Source of the DNA: Ascidia mentula
Taxonomy: Eukaryota > Chordata > Ascidiacea > Phlebobranchia > Ascidiidae
Direction: 5' to 3'
DNA: 64,000 nt
NCBI GenBank assembly: GCA_947561715.1
Contig: OX387205.1
Span: 4,035,001-4,099,000, forward strand
Each line of letters begins with the position of its first letter. Position 1 is the first letter of the stretch. Of this stretch, positions 1 through 15,400 are shown one piece after another. The notes under the pieces are model-generated. The model did not search any database, had not been told where the DNA came from, and worked only from the letters and a program-made list of their open reading frames with translations. Made by a program: the position numbers and the translations under genes.

Positions 1-32
1 TGTACATAAACAAAATGATGAAAGTTGATTTT

Positions 33-38
33 TTTATT
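33..38 (-). terminator. Candidate poly(A) signal for the ABCA3 gene
   Basis: AATAAA on the minus strand, about 405 bases after the stop codon. It is the only exact hexamer I found between the stop and the window edge. The cleavage site would lie outside the window, so the 3' UTR is about 0.4 kb if this signal is used. Confidence 0.45.
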
Positions 39-442
39 TCTCAACATCATTGACGACAATATTATTTACAACTGACGTCAAAATAAAAATTATTATCAAC
101 ACTGCATTGATATTTCGACGGAATTAAAAGCGTGTTTACTAAGATGGAATACAAACAATATTATCTTGGCAAGATAAAAAAAAACAATGTCATAAAGGGA
201 TGCCAAAAAAGTTTAAAACAGGCCTTATTTACCTCCCCAGATTTTCCTCGGCCATCAATACGTAAAGCAATATTGCCTTAAGCAAGTGCAAAAGTGATGC
301 AGCGCTTGCCACAAAATGGGACAGATCAACCCTGGTTTAAAAGATTAAATTAACCGGACACAGTAATTACACAGTGGTGATATTCTGAACTAGAAGAAGA
401 TGCTAAAACACATTGCACTAGTAGAGAAAGCAATACAAATAA

Positions 443-3400
443 CTAAGCATGCGACTCATGGTGTTCATCGGCTTCTCTTTGCCATCGTACCAAGCTGAGG
501 AACACTTGCTCTAGTGTGGTTTGAGATACTGTGTAGTCGAACAACTCCATCTGCTTGAAAGATTCCATTATCTCAAACACCTGAAAAATAAAGTTGTGCA
601 TGTTTGGCATAACTGGTACCTAGTATTGCCACAGAAATATGCTAAGTACAAGGTAAAAAATATCTAAATTGTTTTTTTTGAAGATTTAAAATAGCCAGCA
701 ATTTGAATATGTACAAACCACATTTTAATAAGGTATAGACTAATGCCCTATGCCCATTTTGAATATTCACAGTTTAAGTTCTTACTTTGGATAGTTTCAA
801 TTGCTCTCCATTGGGAAAATATTGTAACACATGGTATGTCAGCAACCCTGGATGCTCATCTTTCAATGTGCAACCTGTAGGCAAGAAAATATACATATAT
901 TCACCTTGATAATAAGACATGCAGCAAAGAATACAATTTAAAATGTTCAGACACTAACCAGGAAAATTATTTGTCATGTGATGTTTCGCTGGTGTCAAAT
1001 CGTCGGTTGGTGATGATGATTTTATGTCTATGGAAAACCCTTGGCTGAATTTATTCTTAAGATGCTGTGGACCACCCAAGCATTTAAGTTGTCCGTTCAC
1101 CATTATTGCCAAGCGGGTGCACAGTGCTTCACACTCTTCCATGCTGTCGTAATAATAAAAAAGCCATGGATAGTAAAAAAAGGTTGAAAATTTTTTATTA
1201 AAATGCATGAAGTCAGTGATATATCTTGCACTGTTGATGGCAACCTGCTATTATATAACTAAAAAATCAGTTAACCAATGTTTGTTTTATCCACAAATTA
1301 TTCTTTTTATAAATAAGCAAGGTAACAGCAATAGAAATATTGAAACAATCACTAAGTTGGGGTATAGATTGTAAACAATATCAAATACAAACTATGTACC
1401 TATGTGATGTGATGACAATGGAGCATCCACTGGCCCTGACATCAGTTAATGCATTCCATAACATCCTTCTTGCACCTGGATCCATTCCTGTGCTCGGTTC
1501 ATCCAGTAGTACGACAGGAGGATTGCCGACAAGCGCAATTGCTGTGCTCAGTTTACGTTTGTTGCCACCACTGAAAAGGTTTGCTCTCTTAAATAGCTCA
1601 GTATGAAAATGTACTCTTTAAAAGTTTTCTTTTGGCCAAAGAATTAGGACTTGTGTAAAATATATTGTTAAGCTTGGAAATCAGTGATATTATAAGGCAA
1701 CTGAGGACTTAATGCTTGCACTATGTCCTCAGTTTACTTAATGCTTGCACTATGTCATCAAATTACTGTTTTAAGCATGTGCTGTTTTTTTCTGGGATAG
1801 TGTGTTTCAGTTCGTGACTTTGCTCTACAAAGAAACTTGTTCAATTTTTTTGCATAGGATAGAAGCAGGTATGTCCAAACGTCTCTTCAAACATACTGAT
1901 GCATTATACGACCTGGTGCTGTGCAACAACCAAGTGTTTGGGAAATTGTAATTTTGTTGAAGATATTCTTTACTAGTCTAGGGGGGTGAGCTATGTAAGG
2001 AACCAGTTCTAACTCTAATCCAATGCCACAAACCTGTATGTTTGGCAGGTTTTATCCAGATGTTCAGAAAAATACAGAATTCTTCCCAAGTTTTTTATGC
2101 ACGCAGGAATGTCATGTTCTGGTACGCCACGAAGACGTGCAAACATTCTTAATGTTTCTGCTCCTGTCATTTGCTCTATAAGGCCATCAAACTGTGGACA
2201 GTAACCCAATCTCTGTTGAACCTGTGTTCACAAAAAAGTTAAGTTGATGAAAATAATTATGTTAATTGCCGTTTATCTGATGCATATATGAATAGTATAA
2301 GAATAATGTAAAAATATTTATTTGTTTGTAGCAAACTGATTGGTAACAGTTTCACACTGTTATGGTAAATCCTTATTTAGTTTACTCATATTTTGATATG
2401 TCTACAAAACAAGTATATAAAGTACAAAAAAAAATCACTAGAGTATACTCGATACATCAAAATCTCAAGTAAATCTTTATTTTATTTAACTAGAGAGAAT
2501 AAAAAAAAATGCTTACCTTTCTGAGGTCTTGTTGTATATCAAAACCATCTACAAATGCTGTTCCTCTGGTTGACTTATAGTCACCAGTTAGCATTTTAAA
2601 TGTTGTCGTTTTACCAGCTCCATTGATTCCGAGTAAACCAAAGCATTCAGCCTCAGGAATACCCACAGATAGGTTGTCAACGGCAACCAAGTTGTGGTCA
2701 TACACCTGCAAAGCAGATAAGCATTAATAAAAATCATGAGAACATTTTGATATGGCAGAGTGGACAATTACTTGATTTGGCAACAGTGACAAAAATTCAT
2801 ACGTACACAAATTTTAAATGTATTTATAAACCAAGAAAATATCATCATAGATAGTGTTTGCAGAATGTCTTCAAATAGATTTGTTTGGAATTTTCAAACT
2901 TTCTTTTAACCACAATAATATTAACTGAAACATTTACAAAAACACCCAAACAAAAATATTGGTGTAAAACAATTAAAACATGTCACCAGCATACATTGCA
3001 CAATGTGAAGCCATTATGGTAACATTCATAATGTTGTGGAAATCAAAACGTTGCCATTAAGTATAGGGTGTAGTAAAGTACATGTACTAAATTTCAAAAA
3101 ATTATAATAGGCTATGGGTACAATATTGGCTAACAAAAAAATGCAGTGCATACAATTATCAGAATATATATTCAGATTTATTCAAATTGATAAAATACTC
3201 GATTGTACAAAGTTTCAATCGATATTATATAAAATATTAAGATTACATATAAGAATATTTAGATTCATTTTAAATAAGAATGGTAGCCCAGTGCAACAGT
3301 TACCAGCTGCACTGATGAGACCTTACAGGTCAAAACAGTGTGCACTGTGTCTGCAGCTCTCAATTGTTTTTACCTTCGTGAGATTTTTAACAATTAGTCG

Positions 3401-6400
3401 GTCAGTGGTGACAAGGTTTGGCATTGGTGAGTTGCTAATTCTGTTCCTCTCATTATACACGTCGTCATCTTCATGCAACCTCTCAGCAACTGGTGTGTTA
3501 ACAATCTAAAAAATGTACCATTGAATTAAACTGACAACAAAATTTAGCTTGGCCTATATTGTCTGCGTCTGCAGTTTGTATGGAGATTTTTTTAATGTTA
3601 TTTACAACACAGGGAAGTTTTTGGTAAAATACATACAACAAGAAACCTAAATTTTAACAAACTTATTACAGGGAAACACAAAAAGAAAGTGTGATTAAAA
3701 ATAAAAAATAAAAAACAAAAACCAATATCAGATAATAGCAGTATGCGATGTGAACCTAAAAACATCACAAAATGTGAGATGTATATCAGGAACGTTGTAC
3801 ATCTATATGCTAAATACAGAACAGCCTTTTAGACAACACATACCAACCTCTTTTCGACATAAGCATGCATAGCACAACTGCTTTCTCAATGGATATGAAA
3901 ATCTCCAGCATTTTTGAACAAGTTCATACTCAATAACGAACAAGACTATAAAGAATACAACTCCCTGGGCACCAAGAAATGCCACAAACCGTCCAACTCC
4001 ATATTGTTCCCACGCAAGGAAGTTGGTTTGAAAATCTAAGCCTGTAAAAGATGACTAAAACTTAGTATAAACAATACTTACGTATGTCTTTTGAAGACCC
4101 TAATTTGTGTCAGTGGGCTTATTTAGAAAAAAATGGCATATGCATCATCAGTTTCCACAAATATTCAAAAATAAAAACAACAATACACACAAAAAATGCC
4201 CAACTGAGAGCCAGATTCTCATACAGTTAAGGTGCAAATCAATACTCATGCATCTTACTTAGGTTTCTGCAAATGATCTCCACTCCTTGAGTGCAAATAT
4301 TAACAAGTTTATCATTGATGTAGAGATCAGATAACCCCTGGCCCAGACAATACTGTGGCATGAAAAGGAATATCCAATCCAATATGTTTGCCACATGTAT
4401 CAAATCTACAGAAGGAAAAAAATATTTGATTGTGCTCATAAAAACGGTAGTCTGTATGGAAATTGTGACTGTGTAGTATCAGGCAGCATTTTTTTCCTAC
4501 ATAAAGCATTATTTTGCTCAGGTGATTTTAGGGATGACTAAATATCCAGTATAGAGACGTTAATTTATTTCTGTATTCAAACTTGTATGAAAACTTGCCT
4601 AAAAAAGTAATATATTTACTTTCATAATTGATCACGCCACAGTGTAAGTTTTTATCAGAAGTTATTCAAAATTGTGATGACCCAATACAGTCACAGCTCT
4701 ATCAAAAATACAGTTTTGTACTACCATTGCTGCCATGCATGTCACAATTTAAAATAGACTGATTTTCTGGCTTGAAATAAACCTACTTTCCACATTTTGT
4801 TTGCCATCAGCAAACCCTGATAAAGTCTGACTGTTTGGCAGGCGAAAACGTCAGAAGAATACAGCATGCTAATTTTATGCCAGAAGATCAGTCTATTTTA
4901 AAAAATACAGTTATATCTTACTTAACAAACGCAGCACATTGATTGTGATGATTGATGCAAGTCCAGTAACAATGTTCAAGATGGTGATGCGTACAAGTCC
5001 GGTCGAGGGAACAGTGAAAAGGAAAGATAAGCAGTACATTAGTGGCAATGATGCCCAGCAGTAAAGTGCGAACAGCAACAAACATATGCCAGCATGATCA
5101 GACAATTCCGTCACAGAAAAGGCGAAAAACGTCAGCTGAAAGACAAATTTTTGTGTCATGATAAATGTTTCACCATGCCAATGAATTTAGGTAATGATTT
5201 TTAGTTGGAAAGCTACGTAAAATGTTACATCAGCTGTTGCAATAACTATGCATATTGTATTTGGGCACATACATTATTCATTAGTACTGCAAAAAAATAT
5301 TAATTTACATTTGAAAATTCAATAGAGTTTTTATTTTAATAATATGTTAGGATTGTATAAAAAAAAGTTGTGTCAATATTTAAAATATTATGCGTTTAAA
5401 ATGTAACAATTTTAACTGATTACACGACACATATTATCACATGCAATATTTGCAAGTCCACCTACCAAAGTCAGTAGACATGGTGTTATAAAGTTGACAA
5501 AATCCCAGACAAATGTTGAGAACCAAAAGCAAAATGGATCAACCCCTGCTAGGGTTTGTAGAAGAGATGAACGGTCAACTCTTTCTCGAATCAGAAACAA
5601 ACAAAATGATGCAGCAAGAAAAGAAAATCCAAGTACAATGTTGAATGCAATTAGAAAACCTGACAAAGACCTGAAGAAAGTTTAATTGTTTGTTTGAAAA
5701 TGTAAATATATTTGTTGCATATAAAGTTTAAAACCAATTTTTTGGGGGGCAATGTAAATTTTAAAGAAAAAACAGTGGAAATTGGTAACATTTTACTACA
5801 TATTTCTGAACAAATAAAATTTTTTTAACAAAAATGCTGCTTTCCTGTGTAAATAGCAATGATGTTACATGACGAAATTTAAGGTCTTTTTCAAAAACAT
5901 TTTAACATTAAAAATAATTTCCACGAATGTGGCATTTTGCATTTCACACATATTTTTACCCCAAAAGAGCTTCTTCAACTCTGTTGGTTGAATTTTTTGG
6001 CATTGGGTGATTGTAAAGGTTGATTGTGAAATTATGTTGCTTGGTAACCATTCTGATGTATGCTTGGTCAACATAAGCCAGAGAAGTTGCTGGAGTGTGG
6101 TAAGCCTGATCATTAAACCAAGCTATACTGTGGGATGTGTTGGCTTCTGTAACAAGAACATACATTACTTGAAGTTTGTTTATATGTTGATTTAAAGTCA
6201 ATCTATCTGTACAAATATTTTAGTCTTGAAGGTAATTTCAATGCTATAAAAGCTGCAGATATTAGGCAAATGATTTTAAATTGTCAGCATTGGAGAAACA
6301 ATGCATGTACCAGGCACATTACTAACTTGAATTGGAAAGAAACCTATTTGAGACAAACAATACATTAACCAAAGAAATAATAAAGACAATTATTAACTGT

Positions 6401-9400
6401 CATTTGAAATTACTGTTAAACAAAACATTGTTGTAGCAAAATGTGGAAAACAGGCACAATCTCAATTAAAAATAAAATCTTTAACCACACCTTTATCTGC
6501 ATGGAATGAGGCTGATATTAGGTTTTCTGAATTGAAATCTCCACCCTGTTTGAGGTAGTTTTTAGACAACGATTGCTCAAGTGTCCCTTCTTCTAGTTGT
6601 GACACTTTCTCTAATGGCCCTGAAAAGGTAAAAGCATTTTTAATGTATGGCACAAAGTTCAGTGGCCTTTAGCAATCTCCTACCAAATTGGTTCTTGTAT
6701 GTTTCACTGAACAGTGTTGTGAAGTTGGAATTTGGAGTCTTGGTGTAATAAATATTGTTGTGTCCGTATGCATCAACAGAAAGGTCTAAGTTTGGAAAAA
6801 ATTACATACTTTGCCACACCTTCTGGTTAAAAATACAATCATGAAAATCAAGCAAAAATTTTAGTAGCAATTACTCTCTTTTGGTTATAAATATAAATCT
6901 TACCTAAAGAAATGTTGTTTTGCTCGAATGGTGGAAATTTTGCATTCAAAATTGCAATGATTCCGAAAACAACTGGTACCAAAATTTGTGCAATTGCAAC
7001 CTGAAAAGACGAATTTTGTGGTTCATTTCTATATTGATAAATAGAACTGGATTTTCTTATACCATTACAGCACATGTAACGATTTATCAATGTGTATGTT
7101 TTGTTAAATTTTAGTGTGTTTCCAAAACAGACCAAACATATTACTTGGTAAATATCACTACTGGAATTTCAGTGAAATTTTAGAAGCTTGCTGATTTGAC
7201 TACACACCCATACAATATTAAATATAATTTAAAGAATCTATAAATGTTGTAGCATTTGCAAAACAGATCTAAGATATAGTTCAGCAAAAAGTAACAATAG
7301 TGTTGGAAAAGGTGAAAAATTCAGTATTATTTGGCCAGGTAAAACAGCAATAAACCTAACCTTGAAATTTCTTTTTGAATGCAAAACTCGCTTTATAAAC
7401 AGTCCATAAAACTGTTGGAACCAATGCACGATGCCAGTGTTATATTGAAGCGATGAATGAAGATATTCTGCAAATTAAAGAAACACAGTAATATGCATGG
7501 TAGCATAAGGTACACACTACAAACCACGTACCACATAAAAAATAACCAACAAATTATTTGATAATTCTGTCATATTATTGACTCCTGGCTTACATATATT
7601 TGATAAATTATTGCGCAAACTGCAAGAATGTGTTGCAGAATTGGAATCAGAAAGACATTTGCAAAACAAAGCTACAGATAATAATAGTTGAAAACTTATG
7701 ACCTTGTTATTAACTTACGTCTGTTGGATCCTTGCAAAGGAGTATAGGGACTTTCCTCCTCATCTACATCTTCTGCCGCTGATGTCTGGTTTACTGGCTC
7801 TGAACGCAGTGATGACATCCGACGATTCACTTTTTCCAAATTACTATCGGCATCTTCAGTTACCCTACACCAAAATTTTTACTTTAAGTTTCATTAAAAG
7901 GGGTTTATTCAGAACAAAGTTTTCCAATGCAAACAGTCTGGGGGTACAAAATTTGATCTGCACTTTTTGTAACAATGCCTTTATCAAAAATGAGTGTTTT
8001 TTTTTAAACAGGAACTTTATGTTATTTCCTTGTCTAAATATTCAGGTGTGATAAGACAAGGAAATCAAGTAAAAATCAATCAATACAGTTTTATCAGTGC
8101 CAATATACCAGAAGAGTGCAGTTTAGTGACAATAGACTGCTTGCCGTAAAAAACGATTCTGTTTACCTCAAAAAGACCTCTTCCATGGTTGTCAGTGAGG
8201 CACCAAAGTTGACAATGCCAAGCTTGTTTGCGTTGACTTCAAGATCTTTGAAGAGGTTGGGAAAGTGGGAGGTTGAGTTCATGGGCAGGAGGAAAGACAC
8301 CTCACCTCCAGCAGTTCTTTCAAGAAATGCTTCAGGAATGCGTGATTGAAAGAAATCACTCAACTGCAATAGTAAAATTCTTGATCCTTTCATGGCATTT
8401 TCAGGTTAATGAGATCATAAAATATCTGGGAAAGAGAGTTGTACATGCTGTTTCAACCTATTATGTCCCATCAGTTGCTAGTATATAATTTTCGTGAAAT
8501 AGAGCTGAAACACTATTGGTTCCTAGCAGTTGTTTAGTCACAGTGTGTTCCACTGTAGTTTGTCTTTGGTAGTTCGTACTAAACTAGGTAGCCAGACAAT
8601 TGTTAGTTACCAGCTGTACTGATGAGACCTGATAAGTGGAAACTGTGTACACAACTGTCTGCCCCTTACTGATCATTGTTGGCTTATTGCTTGTACATGT
8701 TAATTCCTAAGCAAAAAGCACTTCAAAGAAAGAACAGTAGTCATACCTGGCCAATATCACAAGAGTCATTTCTGGTAAGCACGACATGATAGCCAACACC
8801 AAACTTGCCTTTCAAAAACATGGATGAACCTAAAAACATGTATATTTATAAAACTTTTCAGTGCTTTTTCAGTGTGATTTCTCTGTAATTGTAATTGAGA
8901 ATACATTTTCTCGAGTTATAACAATCAAGCTAGAGAATTACTTTTCCACAAAGGGTAAAATGAATATAAAATAGGGGTTTTAGAGACTAGCTGACAATGT
9001 CAACTAAGTTTCGGTTTGATGAAACAGATGATGCTTATAGGTTGTAAGTGAAATCTATTTTTTTAAATAATATATTTGGTGATATTAAACCTAAGCTTGT
9101 TGCTTCATTGTTATACATAATACTTGCAGTAATTTGATAATGCAAAGATAAGACAATTCTAAAGTGAGTGGCCGGATTTTTCAAATTTTAGTGACTTAAT
9201 CGGACAGTGACAATGTTTGCATATTTGTAGCTTTTTCCTAACCTGCACATCTTAATTTTCCATCTGCCATAATTGCAATTCGATCTCCCAATAAATCAGC
9301 CTCGTCCATGAAATGGGTCGATATGAGCATGGAACACTTGCTCCTGTACCTTTGGATGACTTCCCAGATGGCTCTTCTTGCTGCAGGATCCATCCCAGAT

Positions 9401-12400
9401 GTTGGTTCATCCAAGATGACATACTTCAGGAAAAGGGGAATACTTATGTATGGGTATGGATAGTTAAAAATGCATGCAAAAAACTATTGATTGAACAATT
9501 GGGAATGGATATTTAAAACAAAAATACTGACCCAAAATTATTCAAGTATTAACTATTTTGATATTTAATTAATACATTTTGAACTAAAAAGTATAATGGT
9601 CTTTCTCTGTACATATATTTAAATGCAAATACACCTTTTAGGATAAACTTTAGGAACAAAGCAATGGTAGTGTGTATGTTGGCATTTTGTGAATATCTGG
9701 GAAAAATTTACCTTTGGGTCAGCTGTCAATGCAATTCCTACTGACAGCTTCCGTTTCATTCCTCCTGAGAGTTTTTTGGATTGGACTTTCCATTTTTCCT
9801 TTAAGTTTAACATTTCGACAGTAAACTCACTGCATCCCTCTGCCAGTTTACGACTGTAACCTTTTAACTGCAATCAAAAAGATCCCTTAATTTTCAACTA
9901 CTCTTATTCCTAAAAGATGTTGACATTTTTACAATTAACAACAGGAAAATCATCCAGAAACAAGTTAAAATTACATGATGTTGTGGTAAGTAACTTTATA
10001 TTCATTTAATAATTTCAACAACACAATATAGTTTTAAGGGAAACGTCAATTATGAAAACACTGTACAATACCCTGGCAAAGAAATACAGATGCTCATCTA
10101 CTGTCAAAAGATCGAAGAGTATGTTAAACTGTGGACAGTATCCCAATGACTTGTGTACCCCCGTCATGTCTGTTATTATGCTGTGATCCATGATGTAGGC
10201 TTCACCACTTGTTGGTGGGAAAAATCCTAAACACAAATACAGTGACTGCAAATTCGATGTAGCACTTTTCTGATTTGTGCTTGCCTGATATCACAATACA
10301 AATTTTTGAAGACATTGAACCTCATGTCATAATTGGCTTACTGTGACTTCATATCAGCCAACCATACTGTGTATTTGTTATTAATACAAAACAACCCCAA
10401 AAATATATGGCAAAATATATTTACTTTTGATGCATTCAAGGTGCAGAAAGTTTTATATGGTATCATCACTTCCAATGTCATAAAACATGTGCATGTTTTG
10501 TGAGTTGCCAGGAACAATAGACATGAAAGTAATAGGGAAATTTAAATACCTGTTAACATTGACATAGTAGTAGTTTTTCCAGCACCATTGTGACCCAGCA
10601 AAACATTGATCTGTCCCTCATACATATTGAATGTCAGTTTGTCCACTGCCACCTTCTCCTTTCCATTAGTTTTAAAAACCTATAAACAAAGTTTCACAAA
10701 GATCTCCAATGGGATGTCCACAAGAAAATAAATAAGCTGCATAAAAGATTATGTTGTGAAAAAAAAAACTCAACTCAAAACAAGCTGAAAAGAAAAGTTG
10801 ATCTAAAGCATAGTCTGTGTTAACAATCCAAGTGCACATCACTCTGTTGGGAAACAAGTTTTGTTTGACTCAAACTATTTACCTTCGTCAAGTTTTTAAT
10901 CTCTGCAATTCTCTCCAGTTGTCGCGGTTCATCTTCAAAATACTCGTTGTTGGAACTTCCATTGATGCAGCCATTTTCGAATGCCGCATTATCATTGCTT
11001 TCAACCTCAACTACAGTCGTTGGATTCCCTTTTCTTCCTTTAACAGCACCCAACCAGTAGCTTTTCTGCATACAGGTTGAAAGTTACACAACCATATACC
11101 TGATTGTCAAGAGTGAGAGTAATGCAAGGGTTCGTTTTTATGACACTGTGTAAAGCTTTATGTGGTAAAATAGTATTTTAATATAAAATTATCTCCTAAT
11201 TTGTTTAGTATCACAATTGTCTATGATGCAGATTACCTTCATGTTATTTCCCTCAATGCCATGAAAAAACTAAAATATTTTTCTTGGTAGAATGAAAATT
11301 TACAGATTTTAACTTTGTTACTGTCCATTGTCCTCTTACCGTGAATGGAAAATACCATCGCTTTGGTATTCCATACTCCCCAGGCCAAACCCCTTCTATA
11401 TAGACAGCTAACATCATATAGATGACAGCATCTGCCAGCAGCATCAGAAACACCTACATAAATTAAAGCAAAATATCTTAGTTGGTTAGTTTTGATTAGT
11501 TGGAAAGTTGGTACACAAAAAGATGTGAAGTACATTTTTGATTTGTCTTTAAGCTTAACTTCTTGAAAAAGTTTGGACAAAACATTTATTCTCACCTCTA
11601 GCATTGTAAAGTTATCATCTACTGTAACACCACTGTTGATATTGCTCCACTGTAGACCACTACCTACAAATGTAATATTGTGTAGAATAATCCAATTTGT
11701 AAGAACTTAGCAGACAGGATGGTGACAAAAATGCATTACCTTGAATGCACCAAGACAGACAGTAAATAATTCATGAGTCTAGTTTCAATGATCAGAATTG
11801 CAAACAAAAACAATATAGGTGTTGCCAGTGGCGGATCTAGAAAAATATGAGGGGGGTGTTCGGTTTCGGTACCTAATTAAAGAAGCCGTTAGATGCGATT
11901 AAAATTTTCGGACATTTATCATGCTGTAATTTTTTGTCTAAATTTCGGTGGAAACCAGTTTAGTTGTTGAACACGTTGCCAATATTACGCATGTTGAAAA
12001 CAACTGTTAGCGCTCGTAAATGTGCAAAGAGGAATATAAGTCTACCGCATGCAACATAGTTTTTATTTGTATGTTTTCTTGATAACGTAAGCCCACATTT
12101 AATTCCTTTTAGATAACACCTATATTTAAACCTTTTTTTCAAAGTCGTGGTAATGAAACTACAGCGCAAACACTACCGCAAAAACTCGCATCGAGTGTTC
12201 CACAGTGTTACGCAATTGCGTAAGCCAGGAAGCCACCGTTTATGTGACGATTCGCACCAACACTGGCGTTCGTATTTTGCAATGCTCGATAACAATTAAC
12301 CTTAGTTTACAGCGGAAAATTGGGGAATTCCCCAAACAAATTCCGCCCCTCCTCCGCTCTAAAAACAAATCTGTAATGGTCTAGGACGTGGTCTTGCACC

Positions 12401-15400
12401 ACCAAATACACATCGATGTTTTAGCAGTAGATAATTTGCGAAATATATAAAAAAAAACAGACGAATTACAAAATACTCGTTTAGCTACATTTATTTTGGT
12501 GCAATTTTATCAAACAATTACAACTCTTAAAGGGTGCGGCTTCTGTATAGTAATTGTGGCAGAAATGAATAAACTTATAAAGTCGCGCTTTCGAAAACAG
12601 TGTTGTTGACGGGTTATTGACCAACGGCCGAGAAACAAAAAAACAGCGGAGACGAACTCTTGACCGTAGTGTTCGTTCCTGCGTTGCGGGAAATTAATCG
12701 CACTTTCACACCCCATAAAACAATGAGCCAAAATGCTGAGGGGGGTGTTCTGACACCTAAACACCCCCCCTAGATCCACCACTGGGTGTTGCCCATTGGA
12801 TCTGATTAGCACAACAAGGCCTAATTTATTTGAAGCCACATTCATCAACGGTAGTTTCTAATATTAAAAACAGCAAACAATCATTCTGTTTGCGACAAAA
12901 CTTGTTCAGAAGACTTTGGGAACTCACCCTTCCCTTCGAACATGCCAATAAGTTGACAGCCATTTGCCATGGCAACATTGGAGAGAATACATGAAAAAAC
13001 TTTTATAAAATGGCTCAGTTGATCGTAGCTGTTCTGCATAAACAGGTATGGCATGTAGGTCAGGCCATACAGAATGCCACCAGCTGCAGCTCCAACATTA
13101 GCTGGAAAGTATAAATACAACTTTTTATTACATGGAACACTTGGTAAATGTTACTAAACAAAAATACATAGTTGTTTGAAATTGTTAAAAAAAATGTCAA
13201 ATACATTCATTTTGTAATAACTTGTAAAAGGTTTATCAGTTCTAAACCAAGTAGCTAAAGGACACTGATTAAGCTTGTGCATAGGGAAACCGTGGAATTC
13301 AATCATTTATATAGTATATATATTGCATTTAAGATTTAAGACAGCAGTGTTCTTGCACTTAAGTTCACTTTGGGATAAGCGGCCACAGTTTCAGGAAGTC
13401 CAGGAAATGTATAAAAACAGTTTGGTGCTAAAACTGGCTTTTCTCAACACCTAAAGTGCTCATAAAGTTTAAATCAACAGCTTTGTGCAGTAATTAAGTG
13501 ACAGTTAGTGGGGATGCTGTTGAGACAGGAAAAGGACCATAAAATTAGCTCTGGCTAGCATGTATTAATAAATTTGTGCAGGTCTCTGTATTTGCTGAGT
13601 TTGCCAAACATAAAACAACACCTTAGCTGAAAATATTTTCTAACGAAATCCAAACATTACCAAACAATATATGTATAAAAACAGCATGCAAGAAGTATTT
13701 TGAACTATTAAGTGGGGCTGATTTATGTATATACAGCCTGTATGTAGTTTGAGAATTTCCAACATGTGCCGCAAGTCAACAAAACAAACCTTTGGAAAAA
13801 AAGACAGACAAAAGGAAGCAAAGGTTTATGGTTGCTGCCGAGAACAGTATGAGGAAAACAAACATTACACTGGCATCTGTTTTAGTCAGGACACTTCCGT
13901 AAGTTGTCTGCAACAAAACAACACAATAAAAGTGGGAACGGTAGACTGTATCAAATTACAATTGACTGTTTCTTTTCAACGTAAACCAAATTCACAAGGA
14001 AAGTTCTATATTATTTAAGTATGCCACATTGAGGAACTGAAACTCATAAAAATGCATTGCACCATTTGACTTCACTTTAGTTTGAACAAGCAAGAGAGAT
14101 ACTTACAGGTATTTTGTAGAAAACAGTCATCAAGATACAGGAAACGCAGAGGAATGCCAGATACTTAATAAACCATGCAGACCAATGCAGCCAGTTTGAT
14201 AAACCCATCAATATCATGTATTCCTGCAAATATTACATGAACACAGTTGATAAAATGACAGTTTATTGAAGTAATTTTAGGTTGTGTATACAAAAGTATT
14301 ACAAACAACGTTAAGTATTACAAGCATTCAACACATTAAGTGGATCAGAAAACACAGTTAGCAACAGTCATACACTTGGTATAATTATTCCCAAACCTTA
14401 CCTTCATTTTGGATTCCTTCTCCTGTACAATACTCCTCACTATAATCAATGAAGTGTAGAAGAAACTCAGCATGATGAGAAGTGGAAGAGTACGTTGAAT
14501 CGCCACTTAAAAAATAAAAACAAATCACTCAAAACATACATCAACCATTTAAAAATATATTCTTGTAAGCACATGCTAGTTATACTCACATATGAAATCG
14601 TCGTCAAGGTACGGGGGATAGGGATATCGCTTTAGATTTATGGTTGATTGACCAAAACTTTTTTTGGAAAACTCACTGCCAATTGCATTGTATATGGCGT
14701 GTTGAAGGGTGAGAAAACCTTTAAACACAATGATCAGTTACCATATACTTTATTATAATTTTAAACAAGTCATGGAGGTAATTTAGGTGTCACATTAATT
14801 TACACCAACAATAATTCATAATTTGTTTATTGAAACAAACATTTACAGGGCAAAATCATAAGTTTTCAAGCATTGTGTAACAATTTCGTGTTCAAAATTA
14901 TCCTTTCCTTAAAATACCACAAATGTTGTAATTTTCTCTACACACATAGTGGTCTGATAAATTGGACTTGATAATAGTCGTTGTGCATAAACACCACATA
15001 TTACTGTGGTGACCTAATATTAACCAGCTTAACTCCCAATGTCTGGTGCCTGTTTCCAAATGTTTTTGCAACTTGTACTCAGTTTGCTTAAACATTGTAC
15101 ATTTGTTATATCTTGTACCCAATGAAATACAGAAAATAAAAAAGATTGAATACCTTCTTGGTAATAACCTGGAGATTCACCATGGTTGTCTGTTTCTCTT
15201 GGTCCTGGCACTTGAAAAAGTGGAAACAAGGAATGTGTTTTCCAGGTGTTTATTCTGCAAAAACATATTCCCTTTCATTAACTTGCAATTCTATACTAAT
15301 GCATGCACAACTTACAAGCCTGTTAGATCAGCATAAGCAGCAGCAGGATTATTTATAGGGTTAGAATGAAACCTCAGTGCCAAATTTAAATCATCTGGCA

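Larger units (their letters stand above)
443..3505 (-). other. ABCA3: ABCA3 segment 4: second nucleotide-binding domain and C-terminus (exons 31-37)
   Basis: Residues 1444-1806. Coding exons: 3505-3374, 2705-2517, 2221-2034, 1570-1400, 1143-959, 874-786, 580-443. Motifs: Walker [10 protein letters not shown] (1513-1521, exon 32), Q-loop GYCPQFDGL (exon 33), signature [10 protein letters not shown] split across exons 33/34 by a phase-2 intron, Walker [14 protein letters not shown] with Asp1636, and H-loop [18 protein letters not shown] with His1669, split across exons 34/35. The tail [17 protein letters not shown] matches the conserved ABCA C-terminus. The stop TAG is at 445-443. The intron downstream of exon 31 holds the hammerhead-like relic at 3305-3358. 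Confidence 0.94.

Noticed and set aside
11960..12848. Open frames inside the hAT element as a transposase
   Set aside because: Short, in different frames, no hAT dimerisation or catalytic motif; one runs out of the element into the intron.
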